A stretch of 38,483 nt of DNA from HXMU1420-2 sp040830545 (lineage in GTDB: Bacteria; Pseudomonadota; Alphaproteobacteria; Rhodobacterales; Rhodobacteraceae): contig JBFOMB010000168.1 of NCBI GenBank assembly GCA_040830545.1, positions 1 to 38,483 of the forward strand. The letters run 5' to 3'. The notes under the pieces are model-generated. The model ran no database searches. It worked only from the letters and a program-made list of their open reading frames with translations, and was not told the DNA's origin. This document shows, one piece after another, positions 22,533-31,673 of this stretch; position 1 is the first letter of the stretch, and each line of letters starts with the position of its first letter. Both the position numbers and the translations under genes were made by a program.

Positions 22533-23561
22533 ATGACCCACCCCGTGACCCGAATGCGGCGCGAGATCGACGAAATCCCGGACGCGGTGGCCCGCCTGCT
22601 AGACTCCGGTGCGGCGGCTGTTCGGAATACGGCGCAAACCGCGCGCGCGTCGGAGCCAACATTCCTGTTATCCGTGGCACGCGGGTCGTCGGATCATGCC
22701 TGCACCTATCTGAAATATGCCAGTGAGCTTTTATTGGGCCTGCCCATGGCCTCGCTGGGGCCATCGGTGAAATCCATCTATGACGTTGACGTCATGGCCC
22801 GTGGTGCGCTGTGCCTGTCTGTGTCGCAATCGGGGAAAAGCCCGGACATCGTACGCATGACCGAATCCGTTGCTGGGTCTGGCGCAATGACCGTGGCGAT
22901 CACCAACGACCCGACCTCACCACTCAGCCGGGCTGCGTCAGCCACCCTGCCCATCCATGCAGGGCCGGAACTTAGCGTGGCCGCGACCAAGACATTTGTG
23001 ACATCTCTGATTGCGGGTCTGTGGCTGCGGGCGGAAATTCGGCAGGACGCCGACCTGCTGGCGGCCATTCACGCCCTGCCAGGCCAACTGGATCAGGCGC
23101 GCCATTGCGATTGGAGTGCGGTGGAACAGGCGATTGCAGGTGACTCTCTGTTCACCCTTGGACGCGGGCCAAGCTGGGCAATTTCGAACGAAGCCGCGCT
23201 GAAATTCAAAGAAACCTGTCAGATTCACGCTGAAAGCTATTCCTCAGCCGAAGTGCTGCATGGCCCGGTGTCGATTGTGGAACAGGGGTTCCCAGTGGTT
23301 TGTTTCACCGCCGCAGACGCAGCGCAGGATAGTGTAGCCGAGGTGGCGGATACGCTGGCGGCCAAGGGCGCGCAGGTGTTCGCGACAACGGATCGTGTTC
23401 AGCAGGCCAACGTTCTGCCCCATGTGCGCACCGATCACTGGCTGACCGACCCGTTGACCACCATCGTGTCCTTTTACGGGCTGGTGGAATCCGTCGCCAA
23501 CCGGCGCGGGATCAACCCCGACACACCCCGCCATCTGCGCAAAGTGACCGAAACGGTTTGA
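22533..23561 (+). CDS. SIS-domain glucosamine-6-phosphate deaminase (NagB-II type)
   Basis: 342 aa with two SIS domains, as in the isomerase half of GlmS but with no glutaminase domain. SVARGSSDHACTYLKY (about 47-62) and SVSQSGKSPD (about 95-104) form the sugar-phosphate loop of domain 1. Domain 2 has GRGPSW, then SNEAALKFKETCQIHAESYSS with the catalytic Glu region, and EVLHGP. It converts GlcN-6-phosphate to fructose-6-phosphate and ammonia, taking the role of NagB. AAAGG precedes the ATG, 12 bp after the regulator stop. Its stop overlaps the nagA start. An AgaS-like role on galactosamine-6-P is a less likely alternative. Confidence 0.88.
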   Translation: MTHPVTRMRREIDEIPDAVARLLDSGAAAVRNTAQTARASEPTFLLSVARGSSDHACTYLKYASELLLGLPMASLGPSVKSIYDVDVMARGALCLSVSQSGKSPDIVRMTESVAGSGAMTVAITNDPTSPLSRAASATLPIHAGPELSVAATKTFVTSLIAGLWLRAEIRQDADLLAAIHALPGQLDQARHCDWSAVEQAIAGDSLFTLGRGPSWAISNEAALKFKETCQIHAESYSSAEVLHGPVSIVEQGFPVVCFTAADAAQDSVAEVADTLAAKGAQVFATTDRVQQANVLPHVRTDHWLTDPLTTIVSFYGLVESVANRRGINPDTPRHLRKVTETV

Positions 23562-24694
23562 CCGATACGCCCGTCATATATGCAGGGGGCCCGGTGTTTG
23601 ACGGGCACCGGTTGCAACAAGGCCTGGCCTTGCGGTTCGCAGAAGGGCGGTTGCAGGACATTGTCCCCGAAGATGAGGCCGGAGAGGGAGAGCGGATCGA
23701 CGTTGACGGTGACATCCTGAGCCACGGATATGTCGACCTGCAGGTGAATGGCGGAGGCGGTGTAATGTTAAACGACGCGCCAAGCGTTGATGCATTGCGC
23801 CAGATTGCCATCGCCCATCGGTCACTGGGCACCGTTGCTCTGCTGCCGACGCTGATCACCGACACGCGCGAAACGACGCAGGCCGCGATTGCCGCGGCAC
23901 GAGCGGCGGTGGAGGCCGGCGTTGCTGGCATTGCCGGGCTGCATCTGGAAGGGCCGCATTTGTCAATTGCCCGCAAAGGAGCACATGACGCTGCCCTGAT
24001 CCGTCCTATGGAGGACAGCGACCTGAACGCACTGCTGGAGGCGGCGCGAGTTCTGCCCGCCTTGAAGGTGACCGTCGCGCCGGAGAATACGACGCCTGAG
24101 CAGGTTGCAACGCTGGCCCGCGCGGGCGTTCGCGTGGCTTTGGGCCATACGGATGCGGATTACGACACATGCGTAGCCTACGCGCAGGCCGGGGCGTCCT
24201 GCGTCACACATCTGTTCAACGCGATGAGCCAGCTGGGCAACCGCGCGCCGGGTGTTGTCGGCGCAGCGCTGGATTGCGACGGGTTGTCAGCCGGGTTGAT
24301 TGCGGATGGCATCCATGTGCATCCGGCGTCCATCCGCGCTGCCTGGGCAGCCAAGGCAGGATCGGACGCGATCTATCTGGTCAGCGATGCAATGGCCGTC
24401 GCGGGTACGGGGTTAAGTGAATTCCACCTGAATGGCCGTCTGATCCGCCGACGGGATCGGACACTGCGACTGGAAGACGGCACGCTGGCCGGGGCCGATC
24501 TGGACCTGACGACAGCTGTACGGATTCTGACAAATGACTGTGGCGTGACGCTGACGGATGCGCTGGCCGCCGCAACGCGGGTGCCAGCGCAAGTGATTGG
24601 GCAGGCAGGCGTTTTGCGCCCCGACCACACACCACAACGGAATGTGATCCGTATCCGTCCCGACCTGTCAGCGGCCAACCCCATCGCGACCTAG
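23558..24694 (+). CDS. nagA: N-acetylglucosamine-6-phosphate deacetylase
   Basis: 378 aa, amidohydrolase superfamily. It removes acetate from GlcNAc-6-P. The metal and catalytic residues fall where they do in E. coli NagA: E131 (GLHLEGPH), H197 (LGHTDA), H218 (VTHLFNAMS), H253 (ADGIHVHP) and the catalytic base D277 (LVSDAM). As in E. coli, the HxH motif is replaced (VDLQVNGG). The start is TTG 23558 overlapping the deaminase stop (TTGA), since no ATG or GTG lies close enough and the N-terminus is complete from here; no strong ribosome site is seen, so coupling is likely. The TAG stop shares CTAG with the stop of the convergent oxidoreductase. Confidence 0.93.
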   Translation: MTDTPVIYAGGPVFDGHRLQQGLALRFAEGRLQDIVPEDEAGEGERIDVDGDILSHGYVDLQVNGGGGVMLNDAPSVDALRQIAIAHRSLGTVALLPTLITDTRETTQAAIAAARAAVEAGVAGIAGLHLEGPHLSIARKGAHDAALIRPMEDSDLNALLEAARVLPALKVTVAPENTTPEQVATLARAGVRVALGHTDADYDTCVAYAQAGASCVTHLFNAMSQLGNRAPGVVGAALDCDGLSAGLIADGIHVHPASIRAAWAAKAGSDAIYLVSDAMAVAGTGLSEFHLNGRLIRRRDRTLRLEDGTLAGADLDLTTAVRILTNDCGVTLTDALAAATRVPAQVIGQAGVLRPDHTPQRNVIRIRPDLSAANPIAT

Positions 24695-27600
24695 GCCGCA
24701 GACGCCATTCGTCCTGAAATCGCGGCGCGCAGGGCCGCGCGTTTTTCCGCCACAGCATCCGCGTGACGTTCCCGCACATCTCCGTATCCACGAATGTGTT
24801 CCGGCAGATCCAAAAGCTCTTCGATTTGCGCCGCCCCGGCCTTGTCCGCATGTGACAGGGCCAGTTCGATATCCGCTTCGTATTCTGCCAGAAGACGGCG
24901 TGCCAGTTTGGCCTCCTCAGAATTTCGGAACGGGTCCAGCACGCTACCCCGCAAACCGCGCAGGCGATTCATCCAGCGGAACATACGCATAGCGGTTTTT
25001 CCTTTGACCGCGCCCTTGATCGCTTTGCCGGTCTTTGGATCACGCCCGCCATAAGGCCATGCACCGAAATAGAAGGTCAGGTCCATGTCGCCTTCGAACG
25101 TGTCCTGCAGCCCCTGCTGGAAAGCCGGATCGGTGTAGAGCCGCGCGACCTCCCACTCATCCTTCACGGCCAGCAACTTGTAGTAACCGCGGGCGACGGA
25201 ACGGATGGCTGCCTCGGTCAGGCCAGCCTGCTGCGCGCGGGCAACAACGTCTGTGTAGCGTTTGGCATAAGCCTCGTCGCGATAGGCGGTCAGGTCCTTG
25301 CTCCGCCCTGCCACAAGGTCGTCAATGGATTGCGGACGGTGATCGTCCAGAAGGACCGGCACATCGCGGCCCATCATCCTGGCCACCGTATCCGGTTCCG
25401 CAAAGGCCAGACGCCCCAGATCAAACGCCTGCCGGTTTTTGGCCACGGCAATCCCGTTCAGCTCAATGGCCCGATCAATCGCCGCAAGCGACAGGGGAAT
25501 ACCACCCTGCTGCCAGGCTGCACCCATCAGGACCAAATTGGCAAACACCCGGTCGCCCATCACCCGTTCTGCCATGTCCTGCGCTGTCATCGCGCGGGCC
25601 TCGTCCCCCAAAAGACGAGTCAGCCGTTCCATCTGCTCAGCCCCGCTCAGCGTCCAGTCGGGGTTCTTGGAAAACTCGGAGGTGGGCACCACGGTGGTGT
25701 CCGTGACAGCCACCGATTTGCCCGGTGTAAGTTTGGACAGCGCTTCGTCCCCTGCGGCCACAACCAGATCGCAGCCGATCAGCGCGTCCGCCTCGCCCGC
25801 CGCAATGCGTGTCGCGCGCACCTGGTCCGGGCTGACCGCCAGCTTGATATGTGAATGCACAGCCCCGTATTTCTGCGCCAGCCCGGTGATGTCGAGGTTC
25901 GACGAATAGTACCCGTCCGCATGGGCGGCCACGGCCAGGGTCTGACCGACGGTCACTACCCCTGCCCCGCCGATGCCGGACACAAGGATGGACCACGACC
26001 CATCTATTGCACGCGGCTTGGGGTCAGGCAGGTGGCTGATGTCGAAATTCACCTCTGCCGCTTTGGCCTTGCGCGGGGTTGCGCCGGTGACGGTCACAAA
26101 GGATGGGCAGAACCCTTCAACGCAGGAAAAATCCTTGTTGCAGGACGACTGGTTGATCTTGCGCTTGCGCCCGTACTCGGTTTCCAGCGGTTCGATCGCC
26201 ATGCAGTTGGACACGGTCGAACAATCGCCACAGCCTTCGCAAACGGCCGGGTTGATATAGGCGCGCTTGTCCGGATCGACCCATTTGCCGCGCTTGCGCA
26301 GACGGCGACGTTCGGTCGCGCAGGGCTGGTCGTAGATGATCACCGTGACGCCCGGCAACTTGCGCAATTCGCGTTCCACAACGATCAGTTCGGTCCTTGG
26401 ATGTACGGTCACGCCGTAGCCCAGCGATTTGCCTTCGTATTTCTCGGGTTCGTCAGTGACCAGCGCGACACGTTCCACGCCTTCGGCCTTGACCTGTGCG
26501 ACCATCTGGATCGGGTCGATTTCGCCGTCATGGGGCTGTCCGCCGGTCATGGACACAAACCCGTTGTGGAGCAGTTTGTAGGTCATCGGCGCGCCTGCTG
26601 CGATGGCCGCACGGATTGCCATTTTGCCCGAATGGAAATAGGTGCCGTCGCCCATATTGGCGAAGACATGCTGTTCCTCGGTGAAGGGGAACTGGCCAAA
26701 CCACATGGCCCCCTCGCCGCCCATGTGACTGATGGAATTGGTTTTGGTCGGATCGACAAACACGGCCATGGTGTGACAGCCGATACCGGCCAAGGCGCGG
26801 CTGCCACTTGTCACCTGCGTGGACCGGCCATGCGGACAGCCCGCGCAAAATGCCGGCGCACGCACAGCACCGTTGCCCAGCGCGGGCGGCGTATCCGACC
26901 GGTTTGGCAGGGCAAACCCGCAGTCGGGGTCGATCTCGTTCGCCACGCGAACCACGACCTGAGTGACCAAGGTCGGGCTGATTTCCCCCACTCCCGGAAA
27001 GGCGCATTCGCCCTCTATCTGGGAATAAATGCGACCCTCATAGGTCTTACCGACAATACGCGGCGTGATGTCCGTGCCGTAAAGGATCGAGCGTATCTGA
27101 TCCTCCAGCAGCGGGCGTTTCTCCTCGACCACCAGAATGGTGTCGAGCCCTTGTGCAAAGTCGCGCAGTGCGACGTCGTCCAACGGCCAGACCATGCCAA
27201 CTTTCAGCAGCTTGACCGGCATCCCGCCGATCTGCCCGTCGCGATAGCCCATGCCCGCGAGCGCCTGATTGAGGTCCTGCCATGCCTTGCCGGCGGCGAC
27301 GATCCCCAGCTTTGCGCTGTCAGGTCCTTGCACCTGGTTCAGCCCGTTCGCGCGGGCGTAGTCGAGCACCTTGCGCAGCTTCACGTCCCATAGCAGCGCT
27401 TCCTGATCCAGCACGGGCACGAACGGTTTGATACCCGTGTCCGGGCCGTCATATTCGGGCATCGTGATCTGAGGACTATCCGGCGCCACATAGACCGACC
27501 CGCCACCTTCAACCACATCCGTGACCAGCTTCATCCCGACAAGGGTGGAGGCATGGCGGCTCATCGCGATGCCATGCAAGCCCATGTCCAGCACATCCTG

Positions 27601-28146
27601 CGCATTGGCAGGCGCCAGCAGCGGCATGCCCAGGGACGCAAAATTCAGGTCAGAATAACAGGCTACGGTCGAAGATTTCGCGCCGTGGTCGTCCCCGACC
27701 AGCAACAGCGACCCGCCCTTGGGATTGGTGCCCGCAAGGTTCGCATGCCGCAGCGGGTCCATGGAACGGTCCATGCCCGGGGCCTTGCCATACCAGATGG
27801 AAAACACCCCATCGACCTTGGCCCCCGGAAACAGCCCGACCATTTGCGAACCCCAGGTGGCAGTGGCGGCCAGATCTTCGTTCACGCCGGGCTGGAAGTA
27901 GATGTTGTTGTCCTTCAACACCTTTTCCGCCTGCCACAGCGCCATGTCATAGGTGCCAACCGGCGACCCGCGATAGCCCGAGATGTAGCCGCCCGTGTTC
28001 AACCCCGCCGCCGTATCGCGCCGCCGCTGCTGGATCGGCAGCCGCACCAGCGCCTGCATGCCGGTCATGTAGACCCAGCCTTCTTCCTGGGACAGGCGGT
28101 CCTCGAGTGTCATTTCCAGGCGTTGGGGATTGACGGGAATGGTCAT
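24691..28146 (-). CDS. Indolepyruvate:ferredoxin oxidoreductase-family protein, fused IorA-IorB type
   Basis: 1151 aa, the usual size of the aerobic fused form in proteobacteria. It decarboxylates a 2-oxo acid (aryl-pyruvates are the reference substrates) to an acyl-CoA, passing electrons to ferredoxin. The N-terminal half has the pyrimidine-binding domain (GGYISGYRGSPVGTYD) and the TPP part (NMGDGTYFHSGKMAIRAA). A ferredoxin-like domain near residues 630-675 carries NPAVCEGCGDCS and the later Cys cluster with FCPSFV. The C-terminal half begins with the gamma-type domain (VSGIGGAGVVTVGQTLA) and ends with the long helical extension of this subfamily. GAGGA lies upstream of the ATG. It ends head-on with nagA with no spacer, and follows the RidA gene by 27 bp. 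Confidence 0.92.
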   Translation of the reverse strand: MTIPVNPQRLEMTLEDRLSQEEGWVYMTGMQALVRLPIQQRRRDTAAGLNTGGYISGYRGSPVGTYDMALWQAEKVLKDNNIYFQPGVNEDLAATATWGSQMVGLFPGAKVDGVFSIWYGKAPGMDRSMDPLRHANLAGTNPKGGSLLLVGDDHGAKSSTVACYSDLNFASLGMPLLAPANAQDVLDMGLHGIAMSRHASTLVGMKLVTDVVEGGGSVYVAPDSPQITMPEYDGPDTGIKPFVPVLDQEALLWDVKLRKVLDYARANGLNQVQGPDSAKLGIVAAGKAWQDLNQALAGMGYRDGQIGGMPVKLLKVGMVWPLDDVALRDFAQGLDTILVVEEKRPLLEDQIRSILYGTDITPRIVGKTYEGRIYSQIEGECAFPGVGEISPTLVTQVVVRVANEIDPDCGFALPNRSDTPPALGNGAVRAPAFCAGCPHGRSTQVTSGSRALAGIGCHTMAVFVDPTKTNSISHMGGEGAMWFGQFPFTEEQHVFANMGDGTYFHSGKMAIRAAIAAGAPMTYKLLHNGFVSMTGGQPHDGEIDPIQMVAQVKAEGVERVALVTDEPEKYEGKSLGYGVTVHPRTELIVVERELRKLPGVTVIIYDQPCATERRRLRKRGKWVDPDKRAYINPAVCEGCGDCSTVSNCMAIEPLETEYGRKRKINQSSCNKDFSCVEGFCPSFVTVTGATPRKAKAAEVNFDISHLPDPKPRAIDGSWSILVSGIGGAGVVTVGQTLAVAAHADGYYSSNLDITGLAQKYGAVHSHIKLAVSPDQVRATRIAAGEADALIGCDLVVAAGDEALSKLTPGKSVAVTDTTVVPTSEFSKNPDWTLSGAEQMERLTRLLGDEARAMTAQDMAERVMGDRVFANLVLMGAAWQQGGIPLSLAAIDRAIELNGIAVAKNRQAFDLGRLAFAEPDTVARMMGRDVPVLLDDHRPQSIDDLVAGRSKDLTAYRDEAYAKRYTDVVARAQQAGLTEAAIRSVARGYYKLLAVKDEWEVARLYTDPAFQQGLQDTFEGDMDLTFYFGAWPYGGRDPKTGKAIKGAVKGKTAMRMFRWMNRLRGLRGSVLDPFRNSEEAKLARRLLAEYEADIELALSHADKAGAAQIEELLDLPEHIRGYGDVRERHADAVAEKRAALRAAISGRMASAA

Positions 28147-28173
28147 GTCAGATGCATCCTCAACTATGCAGTG

Positions 28174-28566
28174 TCATGCGGAGGGGTCGATTGCGATGGC
28201 TTCGATTTCGACCAGGGCACCGGGTAAGGCCAGAGCGCTGGTCACGGTTGACCGGGCGGGCACATCGTCGCCAAAAGCTGCGGAATAGGCGGCGTTAAAA
28301 GCCGGGAAATTGGCCAGATCGGTCAGCCAGACAGTTGTTTTGGTGACATGGGACAGGTCAGCCCCTGCCTGCGCCAGAACCGATTTCAGGTTGGCGATGG
28401 CCTGATTTGTCTGTTCGGTGATCCCGCCTTCGACCAGCTTCATGTTCCCGTCCACGCCCAGTGCGCCAGAGCAGAAGATGAACCCGCCACCGCGCGTGGC
28501 CGGGACCAGCGGCACCTTGGTTCCGTTCGGCAATGTGGGCTGCGTTCCGATACGTGTGACTGACAT
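28174..28566 (-). CDS. RidA/YjgF-family imine/enamine deaminase
   Basis: 130 aa, full length. RidA proteins hydrolyse reactive 2-aminoacrylate-type imines made by PLP enzymes. R105 (VPARSTVT) and E120 (ALVEIEAIA) are at the places of the carboxylate-binding Arg and catalytic Glu of active members, and CSGALGVDG covers the cleft loop. AGGA stands before the ATG. It leads directly into the large 2-oxo-acid oxidoreductase gene on the same strand, so it may guard that pathway or the dehydratase and aminotransferase enzymes elsewhere in the window. Confidence 0.9.
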   Translation of the reverse strand: MSVTRIGTQPTLPNGTKVPLVPATRGGGFIFCSGALGVDGNMKLVEGGITEQTNQAIANLKSVLAQAGADLSHVTKTTVWLTDLANFPAFNAAYSAAFGDDVPARSTVTSALALPGALVEIEAIAIDPSA

Positions 28567-28690
28567 GGCTGGTCCTCCCGACTGGCTTGGACCATCTGTG
28601 CGGGTCCGTTTCCCGCGATAATGTGACGCAATTTCCGGATAAGTACAGAGCCAACCGGACCCCGTTGCGCGACGTCGCGGAAAGGGTGGT

Positions 28691-30010
28691 TCAGCCTTGC
28701 TGTGGCCAACGTGGATGCAGGTCGTCGATGATCACTGCGTGGGCATGCGCGCGCTGACCGTTCAGATGCGGGTGGTCCAGCGGCAGGTCATCGTGGCTGT
28801 GCTGTACCGGGTCGCGGGTGCGTGCGGGCCAGACGAGCACTGCGACCCCCAACGCGACCAAACCCAGCGCGGTCAGGGCAAACATGGTGGGTGCCGCTCC
28901 GAACCGTGTCATCAGCCATCCGGACAAAGGATAGGTGACCAGCCAACAGGCATGAGACAATGCAAATTGCGCGGCAAAGATCGCTGGCCGGTCCTCGGCG
29001 TGAGACGACCGTCGCAACAACCGGCCAGAGGGCGTCAGGACGGTGGAAAACCCGATCCCCATCAACAGCCAGACAACAAGCAGCGCCTCCCACGACAACC
29101 CGGTCGAAACCGTGACACAGGCCAAGCCGAACAGGCTGACACACATCACGACCGCGCCGACCAGCATCACCGGACGGTCCGGCATCTGATCCAGCAGACG
29201 CGGCAGGCTCAGCGCCGCAACCATTGACCCCGCCCCAAACGCCATCATCGTCCAGGCCAGCCCGGCGTCAGACAGGCCAAGTTCTCCGCGCACGAGCACA
29301 ACCGTGTTGACCAGAACCATCGCCCCGGTCGCAGCGGTCGAGAAACACAAGGCCAGCAACCCGCGCAGGCGCGGCGTCGCCAGATAGATACGCAGGCCCC
29401 GCGTGGTGGCATCATAGAACCCGCGCCGCTCCGCCGGTTTCGGGCTGGGCAGCATCACGGACACAACCAACAGGGCCGAAGCAACGAAGCCGACAACCGT
29501 GCCAAGGAACAGGCTGTTATACGTCAGAACGGCCAGCAAAAGCCCGGCCAACATCGGGCTGACGATATTTTCCATGTCATAAGCCAGACGCGACAGCGAC
29601 AGCGCCCGTGTGTACCTCCCCTCGTCCGGGAGAACGTCGGGGATCGTCGCCTGAAAGGTTGGCGTGAAGGCGGCAGAAGCGGATTGCAGCAGGAAAATCA
29701 GAACGTAGACCTGCCAGACCTCGGTCACGAAAGGCAACGCCAGAGCTACAGCGGCCCGCACCAGATCCAGCGCCACCAGCAGCGCGCGCCGGTTCACCCG
29801 TCCGGCCAGCGCACCGGCGATCGGCGCGATGCTGACATAGGCCACCATCTTGATCGTCAGGACAGTACCCAGCACCATGCCCGCCCGCTCTTCCGCCAGA
29901 TCGTAAGCCAACAGGCCCAGCGCCACGGTAGCCAACCCGGTGCCGATCAGGGCCACGACATGGGCCAGAAACAGGTGGCGATAGGTGCGGTCCCTGAGGA
30001 TGTCCAACAT
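28691..30010 (-). CDS. MFS transporter with a His-rich C-terminal tail
   Basis: 439 aa with about 12 hydrophobic segments. The N-terminus (MLDILRDRTYRHLFLAHVVA) and the loop GRVNRRALLVALDLVRA match the MFS drug/solute exporter group that contains EntS- and NreB-like proteins. The last 40 residues form a soluble tail with nine or so histidines (HSHDDLPLDHPHL, then RAHAHAVI), which could bind a divalent metal; metal export is an inference. The ATG at 30010 is used because the upstream extension is not MFS-like. The 229-bp region beyond it holds divergent promoters with the complex I gene and no other gene. Confidence 0.88.
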   Translation of the reverse strand: MLDILRDRTYRHLFLAHVVALIGTGLATVALGLLAYDLAEERAGMVLGTVLTIKMVAYVSIAPIAGALAGRVNRRALLVALDLVRAAVALALPFVTEVWQVYVLIFLLQSASAAFTPTFQATIPDVLPDEGRYTRALSLSRLAYDMENIVSPMLAGLLLAVLTYNSLFLGTVVGFVASALLVVSVMLPSPKPAERRGFYDATTRGLRIYLATPRLRGLLALCFSTAATGAMVLVNTVVLVRGELGLSDAGLAWTMMAFGAGSMVAALSLPRLLDQMPDRPVMLVGAVVMCVSLFGLACVTVSTGLSWEALLVVWLLMGIGFSTVLTPSGRLLRRSSHAEDRPAIFAAQFALSHACWLVTYPLSGWLMTRFGAAPTMFALTALGLVALGVAVLVWPARTRDPVQHSHDDLPLDHPHLNGQRAHAHAVIIDDLHPRWPQQG

Positions 30011-30239
30011 GAATCGTGATCGCTTTCTGATAGGCCTGCGGCCCGAGTCTCCGACAGGAAAAACACTAGCGTGGCGAGAATTAAGTTGCCAGCGACACCT
30101 ATGTGCACATATGCCCGCCGCCATTGCCTGCAAAACATAGAATTGACGTCAAACCGGCCTCATCTGCGGCGCTGCGCCCCTTGCTCAGCCCTGCCAAATC
30201 CCCGATACTGCGCGCGGTTCAACAAGAGGCCCGTCACAC

Positions 30240-30551
30240 ATGCGCGCTCGCATCTACAAACCCGCCCGCAATGCGATGCAATCCGGTATGGCCAAGACCC
30301 ATCAATGGGTTCTGGACTATGCCCCAGCCTCGGCCCGCGAAGTCGATCCGCTGATGGGCTGGACCTCGTCCACGGACACGCAATCCCAGGTACGGTTGCG
30401 GTTTGACAGCAAAGAGGCGGCGCTGGACTACGCCCGCGAAAAAGGGATCGACGCACAGGTGATCGAACCCAAGTCGCGCAAGGCAAATATCCGGGCACGT
30501 GGATACGGTGAAAACTTCGCCACGGATCGGCGTGGCGCATGGACTCACTGA
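30240..30551 (+). CDS. NADH dehydrogenase accessory subunit, NDUFS4-like (ETC complex I subunit region)
   Basis: 103 aa. The pattern MRARIYKPARNAMQSGMAKT, DPLMGWTSSTDT, QVRLRFDSKEAALDYA and the tail ANIRARGYGENF matches the NDUFS4 (18-kDa, AQDQ) subunit family. Alphaproteobacteria carry it as an extra subunit of respiratory complex I on the matrix-side arm, away from the main nuo operon. AAGAGG stands about 10 nt before the ATG. Its stop lies inside the start of the next gene, so the two are coupled although unrelated in function. Confidence 0.93.
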   Translation: MRARIYKPARNAMQSGMAKTHQWVLDYAPASAREVDPLMGWTSSTDTQSQVRLRFDSKEAALDYAREKGIDAQVIEPKSRKANIRARGYGENFATDRRGAWTH

Positions 30552-31003
30552 CCGTTTTTCACGCGACCCCTGACATGCCAGGGGTTCAGGCCTTGTTGCA
30601 GACCCATGTCGACCTGATGCGTGCCTCCAGCCCGGCAGAAAGCTGTCACGTGATGGAAGGCGAGGCGCTAGTGGACGCGGATGCGGTGCTTCTGGCTCTA
30701 TGCGACGGAGATGCCGTGCTGGGTGTTGGTGCGCTGAAACCTCTGGATGCCGCACATGGCGAATTGAAATCAATGCACACAGCTGCAGCCGCACGAGGCC
30801 GTGGCGTGGCCCGTCGCATTCTGCTGGCTTTGGTGGATGAAGCGCGGGACATGGGCCTGACCCGCCTCAGCCTGGAAACCGGCAGCGCGGATCAATTCGC
30901 CGCGGCGCGGGCGCTCTATGCGAACAACGGGTTCGAAGATTGCCCGCCTTTCGCTCCCTATGAAGAAGACCCGCTCAGTGTCTTCATGACCCGGGTTTTG
31001 TGA
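30539..31003 (+). CDS. GNAT-family N-acetyltransferase
   Basis: 154 aa. The acetyl-CoA loop is RGRGVARRIL (about residues 86-95), preceded by the strand GELKSMHT and followed by LSLETGS and the ALYANNGFEDCPPF block, as in small GNAT enzymes that act on free molecules. The substrate is unknown. The ATG at 30539 overlaps the complex I subunit gene by 13 bp, and the downstream codons show no better start. Cytoplasmic. Confidence 0.9.
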   Translation: MDSLTVFHATPDMPGVQALLQTHVDLMRASSPAESCHVMEGEALVDADAVLLALCDGDAVLGVGALKPLDAAHGELKSMHTAAAARGRGVARRILLALVDEARDMGLTRLSLETGSADQFAAARALYANNGFEDCPPFAPYEEDPLSVFMTRVL

Positions 31004-31164
31004 ACGGTTGGCGCTGAACCGAACAAGTATGGCTGAATTTCAAAAGTAAATCTGCCCCGTGCAGCTTACCTCCAGACGCGTGGACGCACCGCTGTGCCGG
31101 GATTGTTTACGACCGGCAGCAAAGCGCTCCACCTTTGGCCATCATTGCCGGGGAGGGCATGCAG

Positions 31165-31563
31165 ATGAAACTGACCCGCAGTCAGCAACTCCAACGTCGA
31201 AGCTACAAATCCGCCTATCAGGGCGCGTGGTATGTCACCTACCAAAACGAGGTTCTGCCCGCGATCAGGCGTGGTGCCTGTTTTGATCCGAACAGGCGTA
31301 CGGTGACAGACATTTGCTCCATCCGTGACATCCAAAGCGACGATTCTGCCGATCGCGAACAATCACTGCGCAAGATGCGAGCCGCCAAATCTGCGGTCTA
31401 TTGCGAGAACGGTGAAAACCGCATGCGTTTCGCGTTGAACTCCTACCGGGATCGCGAGGTCTGCAAACACGGGATTTTCGACGGACGCGTGGTTGACCTG
31501 CATGTCGACGAGGCAACTGGTGCGTATGATCTGAGGTTGGAAGACGTTCGCGTCGCAATTTGA
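31165..31563 (+). CDS. Hypothetical protein
   Basis: 132 aa, soluble, charged, with no family I recognise. Features are a basic N-terminus (KLTRSQQLQRRSYKS), two cysteines in CSIRD and VYCENGENRMRF, and CKHGIFDGRVVDL near the C-terminus. The ATG at 31165 is picked because GGAGG lies 7 nt upstream; another ATG 6 bp earlier sits too close to that site. It could be a lineage-specific cytoplasmic protein. About 160 bp before it hold no gene. Confidence 0.6.
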   Translation: MKLTRSQQLQRRSYKSAYQGAWYVTYQNEVLPAIRRGACFDPNRRTVTDICSIRDIQSDDSADREQSLRKMRAAKSAVYCENGENRMRFALNSYRDREVCKHGIFDGRVVDLHVDEATGAYDLRLEDVRVAI

Positions 31564-31613
31564 GGCGCTGCACGGTTGATCCTGCGTCATCTGTCAAATG
31601 CAACTACTCCTGC

Positions 31614-31641
31614 TTGCTGCATGGCAGCCTCATGTTAGGAT
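31614..31641 (+). promoter_or_regulatory. Possible sigma-70 promoter for the lipoprotein gene
   Basis: TTGCTG (31614-31619) and TAGGAT (31636-31641) are separated by 16 bp, about 32 bp before the lipoprotein start codon. The match to the consensus is fair only. Confidence 0.35.
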
Positions 31642-31673
31642 AGAGCGCAGATTAACCCCCAAAGGAGTTTTCA

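Noticed and set aside
25855..27393. 512-aa plus-strand open frame inside the large oxidoreductase gene
   Set aside because: It lies wholly antisense to a well-supported 1151-aa protein and shows no family motif; its composition is that of a mirrored frame.
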